Assembly (NCBI RefSeq): GCF_030063455.1
Contig: NZ_JASITB010000001.1
Span: 310,001 to 374,000 of the forward strand
From: Cryobacterium sp. PH31-O1
GTDB lineage: Bacteria; Actinomycetota; Actinomycetes; Actinomycetales; Microbacteriaceae
Length of the DNA stretch: 64,000 nt
Direction: 5' to 3'
Shown here: in pieces, positions 11,714-19,579 of the stretch
How positions within the stretch are numbered: position 1 is the stretch's first letter
Layout of the letters: every line of letters starts with the position of its first letter
Made by a program: the position numbers and the translations under genes
Notes under the pieces: model-generated
Told to the model about the DNA's origin: nothing
Database searches by the model: none
What the model saw: the letters and a program-made list of their open reading frames with translations, nothing else

Positions 11714-11764
11714 TCTGGTGGCGTACATCGGCGGCTCACCGCGAAGAACTTTGACCCGTGAAGG

Positions 11765-12619
11765 TCAGCCTAGAGCACGCTTGATCTCGGCCAGGAGTGC
11801 CTCCCGGTTAAAGTCCGGCTTGTTCATGGCCACCACCGGCTGCGCCGGGTCAAAATCAATGGTGTCCTGTTCCTCGTCGGTGATTTTCAGCGACGACATT
11901 ACCAAAACGGGGATGCGCTGAGTAGCGACATTGTGCTGAAGGGCGCGCACGATCTTAAACCCTCGGAGGTCTTCCATCATGAGATTGATCATGATGAGGT
12001 CCGGCGGCAGGGTTACGGCAGCGTTGATCGCCGCCTCGTTGGAAGCGGCTGCCTCGACGCGATAGGCCGGCTTCTCCAAAAAGGACGTGACGAGTTCGAC
12101 CGTTTGGCGGTCGTCGTCGACTACCAGAACGCGCCGAATGTGAGACCGGGCAGGTCGCAGCCCGAGCAGGGTGAGAGACTTCTGCAACTCTGCGCGCTGC
12201 AAAGGCTTTTCCAGAACGGCAGCGGCTCCACGGCTAAGTGCCATACCTATGTTCGGAAGGCCGGCAATAACCACAACGGGGATGGAGGCCAAGGCAGCCG
12301 ACTCGTGCAATCTGAGCAAGAATTCCCATCCGTCCATACCTGGAAGGCGCAGATCAAGAGTAATCAGGTTTAGGGGTATGCGCTGCGCGAGCTCCAGGGC
12401 TTCTTCACCACTCGGAGCCGATATGACATGAAACCCCTCCGCTTCTAATAAAAGCCGAACCAACTTGGATGAATTTGGATCGTCTTCGACAACGAGTGCT
12501 GTTGAGTGACCGCTCGGCGCGGCAATGCTCGCTACGGTGGGGGAATGCGTCGCAGGCATTGACCCAGAATCGTCCTCGACCGTGATCTCAGGATTGTCGG
12601 CGGGGTGAAGACTATACAT
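11765..12619 (-). CDS. Orphan response regulator with two receiver domains, no output domain
   Basis: 284 aa. Receiver 1 (about residues 40-155) keeps the acidic pair EDD (45-47), phospho-acceptor Asp89 (LDLRLPGMDG) and Lys138 (EKPL), but has Ala119 where the conserved Ser/Thr stands (VVVIAG). Receiver 2 (about 162-284) keeps VDDD, Ser242 (VMSS) and Lys267 (NKP), but the acceptor Asp is replaced by Asn212 (IMINLMM). No DNA-binding or enzymatic output follows. The ATG at 12619 is chosen for its GGAGAG site five bases upstream; an in-frame ATG at 12748 would add 43 residues without a good site. No sensor kinase is nearby. A phospho-relay sink or protein-interaction role is inferred; the function is unknown. 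Confidence 0.85.
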   Translation of the reverse strand: MYSLHPADNPEITVEDDSGSMPATHSPTVASIAAPSGHSTALVVEDDPNSSKLVRLLLEAEGFHVISAPSGEEALELAQRIPLNLITLDLRLPGMDGWEFLLRLHESAALASIPVVVIAGLPNIGMALSRGAAAVLEKPLQRAELQKSLTLLGLRPARSHIRRVLVVDDDRQTVELVTSFLEKPAYRVEAAASNEAAINAAVTLPPDLIMINLMMEDLRGFKIVRALQHNVATQRIPVLVMSSLKITDEEQDTIDFDPAQPVVAMNKPDFNREALLAEIKRALG

Positions 12620-12750
12620 GGGACTCTCCGATGGGGCTGTCGTGCATGGAATACGTATTCGCTCTCGAATCCCAGCTAGGCCCAGGGGTGCATCGGTGGA
12701 AAACTCAGCGGCGAAGACAATCCCGTCAGGCACGAGATCATAAGCCATAA

Positions 12751-12764
12751 GAGGATAGATCCTC
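12751..12764. repeat. Short perfect inverted repeat upstream of response regulator frame
   Basis: GAGGAT-AG-ATCCTC: two 6-bp arms with a 2-base centre, two bases from the distal ATG (12748) of the response regulator. It could be an operator or chance. Confidence 0.35.
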
Positions 12765-12860
12765 AGGTATCAGTGTAGAGCACGAATTTGCTAAGTGGAT
12801 GTGCCCGTGCGCAAGCCCCGCTCAGGGCAGGAGAGCCGCAGTGAACCCGGCAAGTGATGC

Positions 12861-12896
12861 ACAACGGGCCGCATCCCTAAGGATGCGGCCCGTTGT
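12861..12896 (-). terminator. Strong hairpin terminator after rpsA
   Basis: Perfect 16-bp stem (12861-12876 with 12881-12896; arm ACAACGGGCCGCATCC) and a 4-base loop, 42 bases beyond the rpsA stop on the minus strand. No U-run follows. The symmetry would also work on the plus strand. Confidence 0.88.
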
Positions 12897-12938
12897 CAGC
12901 GTCTTCTTAAGGCGCCGTAGTGCGGTGGTGCTGCAGTG

Positions 12939-14393
12939 CTAGTTGCCGCCGGAGAGCTTCTCGCGGAGCGCCGCGAGTGCTTCGTCGTCGGCGAGCGTGC
13001 CGGCGCCAGCCGACTCGCTCGAGAACGCAGAGCCGGCCGGTGCGACGTCGCTGGGGGCAGCGATCTCGTCGTTCGCGGTCGAAACCTGCTTCTTGTGGGC
13101 TTCCCAGCGAGCCTGGGCGGCAGCGTAGTCCTGCTCCCACTTTTCGCGCTGCTCGTCAAAGCCTTCGCGCCACTCGTTGGTCTCGGAGTCGAAGCCTTCG
13201 GGGTACTTGTACTGGCCCTTGTCGTCATACTCGGTGAGCATGCCGTAGAGGGCTGGGTCGAACTCGGTACCGTCGGGGTCGACGCCATCGTTAGCCTGCT
13301 TGAGGCTCAGCGAAATGCGGCGACGCTCAAGGTCGATGTCGATGACCTTCACGAAGACCTCGTCGCCGACAGAGACAACCTGCTCGGCGAGCTCAACGTG
13401 CTTTCCGGACAGTTCGCTGATGTGCACGAGGCCCTCGATGCCCTCGGCAACGCGAACGAACGCGCCGAACGGAACGAGCTTGGTGACCTTACCCGGTGCA
13501 ACCTGGCCAATGGCGTGGGTGCGGGCGAATACCTGCCACGGGTCTTCCTGCGTTGCCTTGAGCGAGAGCGACACGCGTTCACGGTCGAGGTCGACCTCGA
13601 GAATCTCGACGGTGACTTCCTGGCCAACTTCAACGACCTCGCTGGCGTGCTCAATGTGCTTCCAGGACAGCTCGGAAACGTGAACCAGGCCGTCGACGCC
13701 GCCGAGGTCGACGAACGCACCGAAGTTGACGATCGACGAGACAACGCCCTTACGAACCTGTCCCTTCTGGAGGTTGTTGAGGAACGTGGTGCGGCTTTCG
13801 CTCTGCGTCTGCTCAAGCAGGGCGCGACGCGACAGCACGACGTTGTTGCGGTTCTTGTCGAGCTCGAGGATCTTCGCTTCAATCTCCTGCCCCAGGTACG
13901 GGGTCAGGTCGCGCACGCGGCGAAGTTCGATGAGCGATGCCGGCAGGAAGCCACGCAGGCCGATGTCGACGATGAGTCCACCCTTGACGACCTCGATGAC
14001 CGAACCGGTGACAACACCGTCGGACTCCTTGATCTTCTCAACGTCTCCCCATGCACGCTCGTACTGAGCGCGCTTCTTCGACAGGATGAGGCGGCCTTCT
14101 TTGTCTTCCTTCTGAAGAACGAGGGCCTCGACCAGGTCGCCGACCTTGACAACCTCGGAAGGGTCAACGTCGTGCTTGATGGAAAGTTCGCGGGAGGGGA
14201 TGACACCCTCGGTCTTGTACCCAACGTCGAGGAGAACCTCGTCGCGGTCGATCTTCACAACGGTGCCCTCGATGAGGTCTCCGTCGTTGAAGAATTTCAG
14301 AGTCTTTTCGACCGCGGCAAGAAAGTCTTCAGCAGATCCAATGTCGTTGATGGCGACCTGCTTAGGTGCCCGTTCGGTCGTTGCGATTGTCAT
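12939..14393 (-). CDS. rpsA: 30S ribosomal protein S1
   Basis: Ribosomal protein S1, 484 aa, the actinobacterial short form with four S1 RNA-binding repeats rather than six. Repeats are recognisable by GTVVKIDRDEVLLDVG (first), GSVIEV-type second repeat with GLIVDIGLRGFLPAS, then GAFVDLGGVDGLVHVSELSW and GAFVRVAEGIEGLVHISELSG. The C-terminal 120 residues are acidic and low in structure (WREGFDEQREKWEQDYAAA). The start is MTIATTERAPKQ at 14393; the open frame extends 12 residues upstream, but relatives begin here and a GGAG lies 11 bases before it. It has its own promoter, a leader of about 130 bases with a stem-loop, and a strong terminator, so it is a single-gene unit. Confidence 0.97.
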   Translation of the reverse strand: MTIATTERAPKQVAINDIGSAEDFLAAVEKTLKFFNDGDLIEGTVVKIDRDEVLLDVGYKTEGVIPSRELSIKHDVDPSEVVKVGDLVEALVLQKEDKEGRLILSKKRAQYERAWGDVEKIKESDGVVTGSVIEVVKGGLIVDIGLRGFLPASLIELRRVRDLTPYLGQEIEAKILELDKNRNNVVLSRRALLEQTQSESRTTFLNNLQKGQVRKGVVSSIVNFGAFVDLGGVDGLVHVSELSWKHIEHASEVVEVGQEVTVEILEVDLDRERVSLSLKATQEDPWQVFARTHAIGQVAPGKVTKLVPFGAFVRVAEGIEGLVHISELSGKHVELAEQVVSVGDEVFVKVIDIDLERRRISLSLKQANDGVDPDGTEFDPALYGMLTEYDDKGQYKYPEGFDSETNEWREGFDEQREKWEQDYAAAQARWEAHKKQVSTANDEIAAPSDVAPAGSAFSSESAGAGTLADDEALAALREKLSGGN

Positions 14394-14458
14394 GTAGTAG
14401 TTGCTCCAGGATGGACATAGTCGGGCCACACGCGAAAAGTCGTTCAGATTTTATGAAT

Positions 14459-14485
14459 GTTCCGCGGTATTGAAGACCGTGGAAC
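14459..14485 (-). promoter_or_regulatory. Stem-loop in rpsA leader
   Basis: Arms 14459-14467 and 14477-14485 pair over nine positions with one mismatch around a 9-base loop. It lies midway between the predicted rpsA promoter and start codon. S1 autoregulates its own translation in other bacteria; a similar role here is a guess. Confidence 0.35.
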
Positions 14486-14529
14486 GCTCCGCGCATGGCA
14501 GCGGATAGGCGCCACAAATGTGACACTCT

Positions 14530-14559
14530 ATCCTAGCTACCAGACTCCCTCACGGGCAA
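14530..14559 (-). promoter_or_regulatory. Putative rpsA promoter
   Basis: Minus strand: -35 TTGCCC (14554-14559), 18-base spacer, -10 TAGGAT (14530-14535). It lies just after the hairpin that closes the DUF885 gene and predicts a leader of roughly 130 bases. Confidence 0.5.
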
Positions 14560-14574
14560 CTTGACCACGACACG

Positions 14575-14598
14575 CAACCCGGCAACCTGACCGGGTTG
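14575..14598 (-). terminator. Hairpin after DUF885 gene
   Basis: Perfect 8-bp arms CAACCCGG/CCGGGTTG with an 8-base loop, 27 bases beyond the stop of the upstream gene and just before the rpsA promoter. Confidence 0.6.
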
Positions 14599-14624
14599 AA
14601 GCGTGACCGCACCAAACGGATGCC

Positions 14625-16301
14625 CTACTTCAGCAGTGCCGAGCGCAACGTGTCCAACCCCACGCCACCGAGGTCGAGAGCCGAGCGGTGGAATTCCTTG
14701 ATTGAGAAGGCCGCGCCCTGTCGCTGCTGCGCAGCATCGCGGAGTTGCTCCCAGATTCGCTGCCCGACTTTATAGGAAGGCGCCTGACCCGGCCAGCCCA
14801 GGTAGCGGTTAACCTCGAATTTAACGAAGCTCTCATTCATGTTGACGTTCTGGCCGAGAAATTCGAAGGCGTGGTCCGCCGTCCACGGACCGGAACCGTC
14901 TGGCAGGGTCTTGCCGAGGTGCACTCCGATATCGAGAACGACGCGAGCGGCGCGCATCCGCTGCCCGTCGAGCATGCCGAGGCGGTCAGCCGGGTCGTCA
15001 AGGTAACCGAGTTGTTCCATCAGTCGCTCAGCGTAGAGCGCCCAACCCTCGGCATGGCCGGAGGTGCCGGCCAGCTGGCGGCGCCAGGTGTTGAGTTTGG
15101 CGCGGTTGTATACGGCCTGGCCGATCTGCAGGTGGTGGCCGGGCACACCCTCGTGATAAACGGTGGTGAGTTCGCGCCAGGTATCGAATTCAGTCACTCC
15201 GACGGGCACGGACCACCACATGCGGCCCGGCCGGGAGAAGTCGTCGGTCGGCCCTGTGTAATAGATGCCGCCTTCCTGCGTGGGGGCGATCATGCACTCG
15301 ATGGTTTTGATTTCATCAGGAATGTCGAACTGGGTGTCGGCGAGGTCGGCCACGGCCTTGTCGCTGGTCTTCTGCATCCACTCCTGCAGGGCCTGAGTAC
15401 CGTGCAGCTTGCGGCTGGGGTCGGTGTCGAGGTAGGCGATGGCCTCGAGAACGCTCGCGCCGGGTTTGATCTGGTCGGCGACCTTCTCTTGTTCTTCGAC
15501 CATGCGGGCGAGCTCTTCGATGCCCCACTCATAGGTCTCGTCGAGGTCGATCGTGGCGCCAAGAAATCGGCGCGAGGCGAGGGCATACAGGTCGCGGCCG
15601 ATCGCGTCGTCTGTTGTGGCTTTACCCTCGAGTTCGGTGCTGAAGAATGTCGCGAGTTTGTCGTAGGCCGTAGCTGAGCGACGCGCGCCAAGGCCGAGGT
15701 CCTTGGCCAAGGAGGCGGGCAGGGTACCGTCATCGAGCGCCGCATTAGCAGCGAAATCAGCAAAGAATCCGTCGTTGGCGGCGTGGCGCTGAGCCTGAAC
15801 CAGCACCTCACGTACCTGGCGTCGCGCCGGCGTCACGCCGCGTTCGATGCCGCGGCGCAGAGTCTCGATGTAGCCATCGATGGCGGCGGGCAGGTTGCCC
15901 AGCCGGGAGGCTATGTTCGCCCAGTCGTCGACCGTCTTGGTGGGCATGAGATCGAAGATTTCACGAATTTCTTGCGCCGGTGAGGCGATGACGTTGAGAT
16001 CGCGCAGCTGCAGCTGCGCGTCCGAACTTTCCACGCTCAGCGATAACTCGCTGCGCAGGTCGGTCTGCGTGACCTCGTCGACGCTGTCGACCGCACGGGC
16101 GGCATCTAGTTGGCCAATCGTCTTCTTCGCCTCGTCGACGAAACGTTCGTGCCCGGCCGGGGAGTAGTCCCCGTACCGTCCGTCACCCTCGGTGCGGCCG
16201 ATGTACGTACCGACGGTCGGGTCGAGGTCGACGAGCGTGTCCACCCACTTCTCAGCGATCTGATCGATGGCCGTCGGAGTGCGCTGGATCTCGTTTGTCA
16301 T
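14625..16301 (-). CDS. DUF885 family putative metal-dependent hydrolase
   Basis: 558 aa, one long DUF885 domain. The zinc-peptidase-like motif YHEGVPGHHLQIGQ at about residues 390-403 and the later GWALYAERLMEQLG block are the family landmarks. There is no signal peptide, so it is cytoplasmic. Substrates of the family are poorly known; peptidase or carboxypeptidase activity is inferred from the HExxH-like motif. The ATG has no ribosome site but a TAGGCT box six bases upstream, the leaderless arrangement. It is flanked by rpsA and polA and followed by a hairpin, so it is probably monocistronic. Confidence 0.9.
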   Translation of the reverse strand: MTNEIQRTPTAIDQIAEKWVDTLVDLDPTVGTYIGRTEGDGRYGDYSPAGHERFVDEAKKTIGQLDAARAVDSVDEVTQTDLRSELSLSVESSDAQLQLRDLNVIASPAQEIREIFDLMPTKTVDDWANIASRLGNLPAAIDGYIETLRRGIERGVTPARRQVREVLVQAQRHAANDGFFADFAANAALDDGTLPASLAKDLGLGARRSATAYDKLATFFSTELEGKATTDDAIGRDLYALASRRFLGATIDLDETYEWGIEELARMVEEQEKVADQIKPGASVLEAIAYLDTDPSRKLHGTQALQEWMQKTSDKAVADLADTQFDIPDEIKTIECMIAPTQEGGIYYTGPTDDFSRPGRMWWSVPVGVTEFDTWRELTTVYHEGVPGHHLQIGQAVYNRAKLNTWRRQLAGTSGHAEGWALYAERLMEQLGYLDDPADRLGMLDGQRMRAARVVLDIGVHLGKTLPDGSGPWTADHAFEFLGQNVNMNESFVKFEVNRYLGWPGQAPSYKVGQRIWEQLRDAAQQRQGAAFSIKEFHRSALDLGGVGLDTLRSALLK

Positions 16302-16307
16302 GTCATG

Positions 16308-16313
16308 AGCCTA
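16308..16313 (-). promoter_or_regulatory. Putative leaderless promoter -10 of DUF885 gene
   Basis: TAGGCT on the minus strand, six bases before the ATG at 16301. Confidence 0.5.
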
Positions 16314-16422
16314 GAACAAGACACCCCCATCTGAACCCCCAAATTGGGGAAACTGGCCGCTCAACCGCCAGACATCACGCCCGCGTTTAAGCCGGTGAAC
16401 ACGCGAGTGCGCAAGCCAGCGA

Positions 16423-19101
16423 TCAGTGCGCGGCGGCGTCCCAGTTCGGTCCGCGACCGACCTGCACCTCAAGCGGCACGAGAAGGTCGGCGGCGGATTC
16501 CATGTTCTGGGTGACCACCTGGCGCAGGGCATCCCACTCCCCCGGAGCCGCGTCGAAGATCAATTCGTCGTGAACCTGCAGCAGCATGCGAGAATCCATC
16601 TCGGTATCCGCCAGATCGGCGGCAATACCGTTCATGGCAATCTTCATGATGTCGGCGGCCGAACCCTGGATCGGCGCGTTGAGGGCCGCGCGTTCGGCGT
16701 TGTCGCGCAGCACCCGCTTGGGGCTGGCCAGGTCGGGGAAGGGGCGGCGGCGACCGTAGATCGTTTCGGTGTAACCGTCGACCTTGGCCTGTTCGACAAC
16801 GTTGCGCAGGTAGTCGCGCACCGCGCCGAACCGCTCGAAGTAGTCGGTCATGAGCTGCTTGGCCTCTTTGGTGTCGATGCGCAGCTGCTTGGACAGCCCG
16901 AAGGCGCTTAGGCCGTAGGCGAGCCCGTAGCTCATGGCTTTGACCTTGCTGCGCATCTCGGAGGAGACATCGGCGGGATCGACGCCGAAGATGCGCGAAC
17001 CGACGAAGCGGTGCAGGTCTTCGCCGGCGTTGAATGCTTCAATCAGCCCGGCGTCTTCGGAGAGGTGCGCCATGATGCGCATCTCAATCTGTGAGTAGTC
17101 GGCGGTGAGCAGGCTTTCGCTGCCCGCACCGGCCTGGAACGCGGCGCGGATGCGCCTGCCCTCCTCGGTGCGCACCGGAATGTTCTGCAGGTTGGGGTCG
17201 TTCGAGGAGATGCGGCCGGTTGTGGTGCCGATCTGCACGTAGGTGGTGTGGATGCGACCGGTCGTGTCGATGGCTTTGTCGAGGGTTTCCACGATTTGAC
17301 GCAACTTGGTGGCATCGCGGTGCTTGAGCAGCAGGTCGAGAAAAGGATGCGGGTTGCTGGCCTGCAGGTCGGCAAGAGCGCCGGCATCCGTTGAAAAACC
17401 GGTCTTGTTGGCGCGGGTCTTGGGCATCTCGAGTTGGTCGAACAGCACGTCCTGCAGCTGTTTGGGCGAGCCGAGGTTCACTTCTCGGCCGATCTCGGCA
17501 TAGGCGGCGGCGGCGAGGCTCGCCGTGCTGGCGCCGAGCTCGGCGGACAGCTCGGCGAGTTGCTCGTGCGACACGCTCACGCCGGCCAGTTCCATGTCGG
17601 CGAGGGCCAGCAGCGTCGGCAGCTCGATGTCGATGAGCAATTTGAGCGACCCGGGGTCGAGGGCCTTCTCGACAGCGGAGAACACGCGCAGGGTGTACCA
17701 GGCCTGGGCTGGAGCGCCGGACTGTTGGGTCTCGTCTGGTACGAGTTGATTCGGGTCGGCGATGGGGAGGGTTTCGTCGAGGTAGCGCGATACGAGGTCG
17801 GCCAGGGTCTTGTCGGGACCGCCGGGCCGGATGAGCCAGGCGCCGACCAGCGTGTCGAAGGCCAAGCCAGTGAACGGCAGCCCGCTGCGGCGCAACGCCT
17901 TCACCTGATGTTTGGCGTCGTTCATGATCTTCGGAGCGTCGCTCGCGAGCCAGGATTCGAGCGGAGCGTAGTCGGCGCGACCGGGCTGCCAGGGCAGGTT
18001 GAGGGTTTCAACGGGGCTGGCCAGGCCGAAACCAATGGCCCGGCCGTCTTGCACCTCCACCGTGAGGCCGAGTCCGGCCGGGTGGGCGACCGTAGCACGA
18101 TCCAGCCAGGATTGCAGTTCCTCATCGAGCAGGTCCTGCGCGACGGGGGCCTGCACTGCCGGCGCCTCGTCGATTACAGCGGTGAGAGCGGAGCCTTCGG
18201 CCGCCGGGTCTTCGCCGGCGAGCTTGAGCACCCGGTCGAGGAGGGTCTTGAACTCGAGGCGGGTGAAGATGTCGCGCACGGCATCGGTGTTCATTGCGCC
18301 GCGTTCGAGGGCGGCAACCTTCATGGGCAGCTCCAGGTCGGTGACCAGACGGTTGAGGCGGCGGTTGCGAATCGCGTTCTCTTTCTGTTCCCGCAGGTTG
18401 TTGCCGACGACGCCCTTGATCTCGTCGGCGTGTTCGAGGATGCCGTCGAGGCTGCCGTACAGGCCGAGCCATTTTACCGCGGTCTTCTCGCCGACCTTAC
18501 TGATGCCGATGAGGTTGTCACTCGTTTCGCCAACGAGGGCGGCGACGTCGGGGTACTGCTCGGGTTCGATTCCGTAGCGTTTACGCACGCGGGCCGGGTC
18601 GTAACGGGTGAGGGCTGACACTCCCTGGCTGGCGGGGTAGAGCAGGGTGACAGTTTCGTTGACCAGCTGGATGGCGTCACGGTCACCGGAGACCACGAGC
18701 ACGTTGTAGCCGGCCGCGGTGCCTTCGACCGACAGGGTTGCGAGAATGTCGTCGGCCTCGAAGTCTTCCTTGGTGATGGTCGAGATGTTCATCGCGGCGA
18801 GGGCTTCCTGCAGCAGCGGAATCTGGCCGAGGAACTCCGGCGGAGTCGCATTACGGGTGCCCTTGTACTCGGGGTATTCCCTGGTACGAAAGGAGGCGCG
18901 CGAAATATCGAAGGCGACCGCCAGATGGGTCGGTTTCTCGTTGCGCAGCAGGCTGAGCAGCATCGACAGAAAACCGTGAATGGCGTTCGTATGCTGCCCG
19001 GCGTGGGTCTGGAAGCTGTCCACTGGCAGGGCGAAGAACGCCCGGAATGCCAGGGAATGGCCGTCGATGATCATCAGGGTAGGCTTTTCGGAGTCCAGCA
19101 C
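16423..19101 (-). CDS. polA: DNA polymerase I
   Basis: 892 aa. The N-terminal 5'-3' exonuclease (flap) domain starts with IDGHSLAFRAFFALP. The central 3'-5' exonuclease fold lacks the first catalytic Asp-x-Glu (the segment reads LTVEVQDGRAIGFGL), so proofreading is probably absent, as known for actinobacterial PolA. The C-terminal family A polymerase shows motif A (LLTADYSQIEMRIMAHLS), motif B (RSKVKAMSYGLAYGLSAFG) and motif C (LLQVHDELIFDA). It fills gaps after excision repair and removes Okazaki primers. The start is GTG at 19101; TAGGCT lies six bases upstream, though the intervening GGGGGA could also act as a weak ribosome site. Confidence 0.98.
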   Translation of the reverse strand: MLDSEKPTLMIIDGHSLAFRAFFALPVDSFQTHAGQHTNAIHGFLSMLLSLLRNEKPTHLAVAFDISRASFRTREYPEYKGTRNATPPEFLGQIPLLQEALAAMNISTITKEDFEADDILATLSVEGTAAGYNVLVVSGDRDAIQLVNETVTLLYPASQGVSALTRYDPARVRKRYGIEPEQYPDVAALVGETSDNLIGISKVGEKTAVKWLGLYGSLDGILEHADEIKGVVGNNLREQKENAIRNRRLNRLVTDLELPMKVAALERGAMNTDAVRDIFTRLEFKTLLDRVLKLAGEDPAAEGSALTAVIDEAPAVQAPVAQDLLDEELQSWLDRATVAHPAGLGLTVEVQDGRAIGFGLASPVETLNLPWQPGRADYAPLESWLASDAPKIMNDAKHQVKALRRSGLPFTGLAFDTLVGAWLIRPGGPDKTLADLVSRYLDETLPIADPNQLVPDETQQSGAPAQAWYTLRVFSAVEKALDPGSLKLLIDIELPTLLALADMELAGVSVSHEQLAELSAELGASTASLAAAAYAEIGREVNLGSPKQLQDVLFDQLEMPKTRANKTGFSTDAGALADLQASNPHPFLDLLLKHRDATKLRQIVETLDKAIDTTGRIHTTYVQIGTTTGRISSNDPNLQNIPVRTEEGRRIRAAFQAGAGSESLLTADYSQIEMRIMAHLSEDAGLIEAFNAGEDLHRFVGSRIFGVDPADVSSEMRSKVKAMSYGLAYGLSAFGLSKQLRIDTKEAKQLMTDYFERFGAVRDYLRNVVEQAKVDGYTETIYGRRRPFPDLASPKRVLRDNAERAALNAPIQGSAADIMKIAMNGIAADLADTEMDSRMLLQVHDELIFDAAPGEWDALRQVVTQNMESAADLLVPLEVQVGRGPNWDAAAH

Positions 19102-19107
19102 TCCCCC

Positions 19108-19113
19108 AGCCTA
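19108..19113 (-). promoter_or_regulatory. Putative leaderless promoter -10 of polA
   Basis: TAGGCT on the minus strand, six bases before the GTG at 19101, in the 52-base divergent gap shared with the thioesterase gene. Confidence 0.45.
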
Positions 19114-19153
19114 CAAGTGTCTTCACGCGTGGGCTCCCCGACCAAAGGTGATC

Positions 19154-19579
19154 ATGTTCGAAACGACTGACGACGCACTCGCCTGGATTCAGCAGCGCGG
19201 CGGCGGAGACCTGGCCGAGAAAATGGGGCTGGAGTTCACCGAGTTCACCATCGACCGGGCCGTGGCCCGGATGCCCGTGGCTGGCAACACGCAACCCGCC
19301 ATGCTCATGCACGGCGGCGCCTATGTCGTGCTCGGCGAGTCGCTGGGCTCGATGGCAGCGAACCTGCACGCCGGGCCAGGCAAGCTCGCCGTCGGCATCG
19401 AGATCAACGCCTCGCACAATCGGTCGGCGACGTCCGGTTACGTCACCGGGGTCTGCACCCCGATTCACCTCGGACGCACGCTGACGACCCACGAAATCGT
19501 GGTCACCGACGACGACGGGCGCCGCTGCTCGACGATTCGAATCACGAACATCATCAAAGATCTGCCACCGAAGGCCTAG
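19154..19579 (+). CDS. Hotdog-fold thioesterase, MenI/EntH-like
   Basis: 141 aa, single hotdog domain. The segment LMHGGAYVVLGESLGS (His53-Gly-Gly, Glu62) followed by GIEINASHNRSATSGYV and GVCTPIHLGRT resembles E. coli YdiI/EntH, where the equivalent Glu is catalytic. The likely reaction is hydrolysis of an aromatic acyl-CoA, perhaps 1,4-dihydroxy-2-naphthoyl-CoA of menaquinone synthesis; the substrate is inferred. The ATG at 19154 has an AAAGGTGA site. The frame extends upstream to 18980 but that part lies in polA. Its TAG stop overlaps the stop of the convergent nuclease/helicase gene within one CTAG. Confidence 0.9.
   Translation: MFETTDDALAWIQQRGGGDLAEKMGLEFTEFTIDRAVARMPVAGNTQPAMLMHGGAYVVLGESLGSMAANLHAGPGKLAVGIEINASHNRSATSGYVTGVCTPIHLGRTLTTHEIVVTDDDGRRCSTIRITNIIKDLPPKA

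Larger units (their letters stand above)
12620..12938. other. Gene-poor gap between the response regulator and rpsA
   Basis: About 320 bases. 12620-12748 is an open extension of the response-regulator frame that would be coding if the distal ATG were used. The rest holds a perfect short inverted repeat (12751-12764) and the rpsA terminator (12861-12896). No other gene is seen. Confidence 0.6.

Noticed and set aside
12748..12748. ATG at 12748 as the response regulator start
   Set aside because: It lacks a spaced ribosome site, while the ATG at 12619 has GGAGAG; kept as an alternative only.
16337..16349. CCCCAAATTGGGG palindrome between polA and the DUF885 gene
   Set aside because: Arms are too close to fold a stable hairpin and nothing ties it to a regulator; possibly chance.
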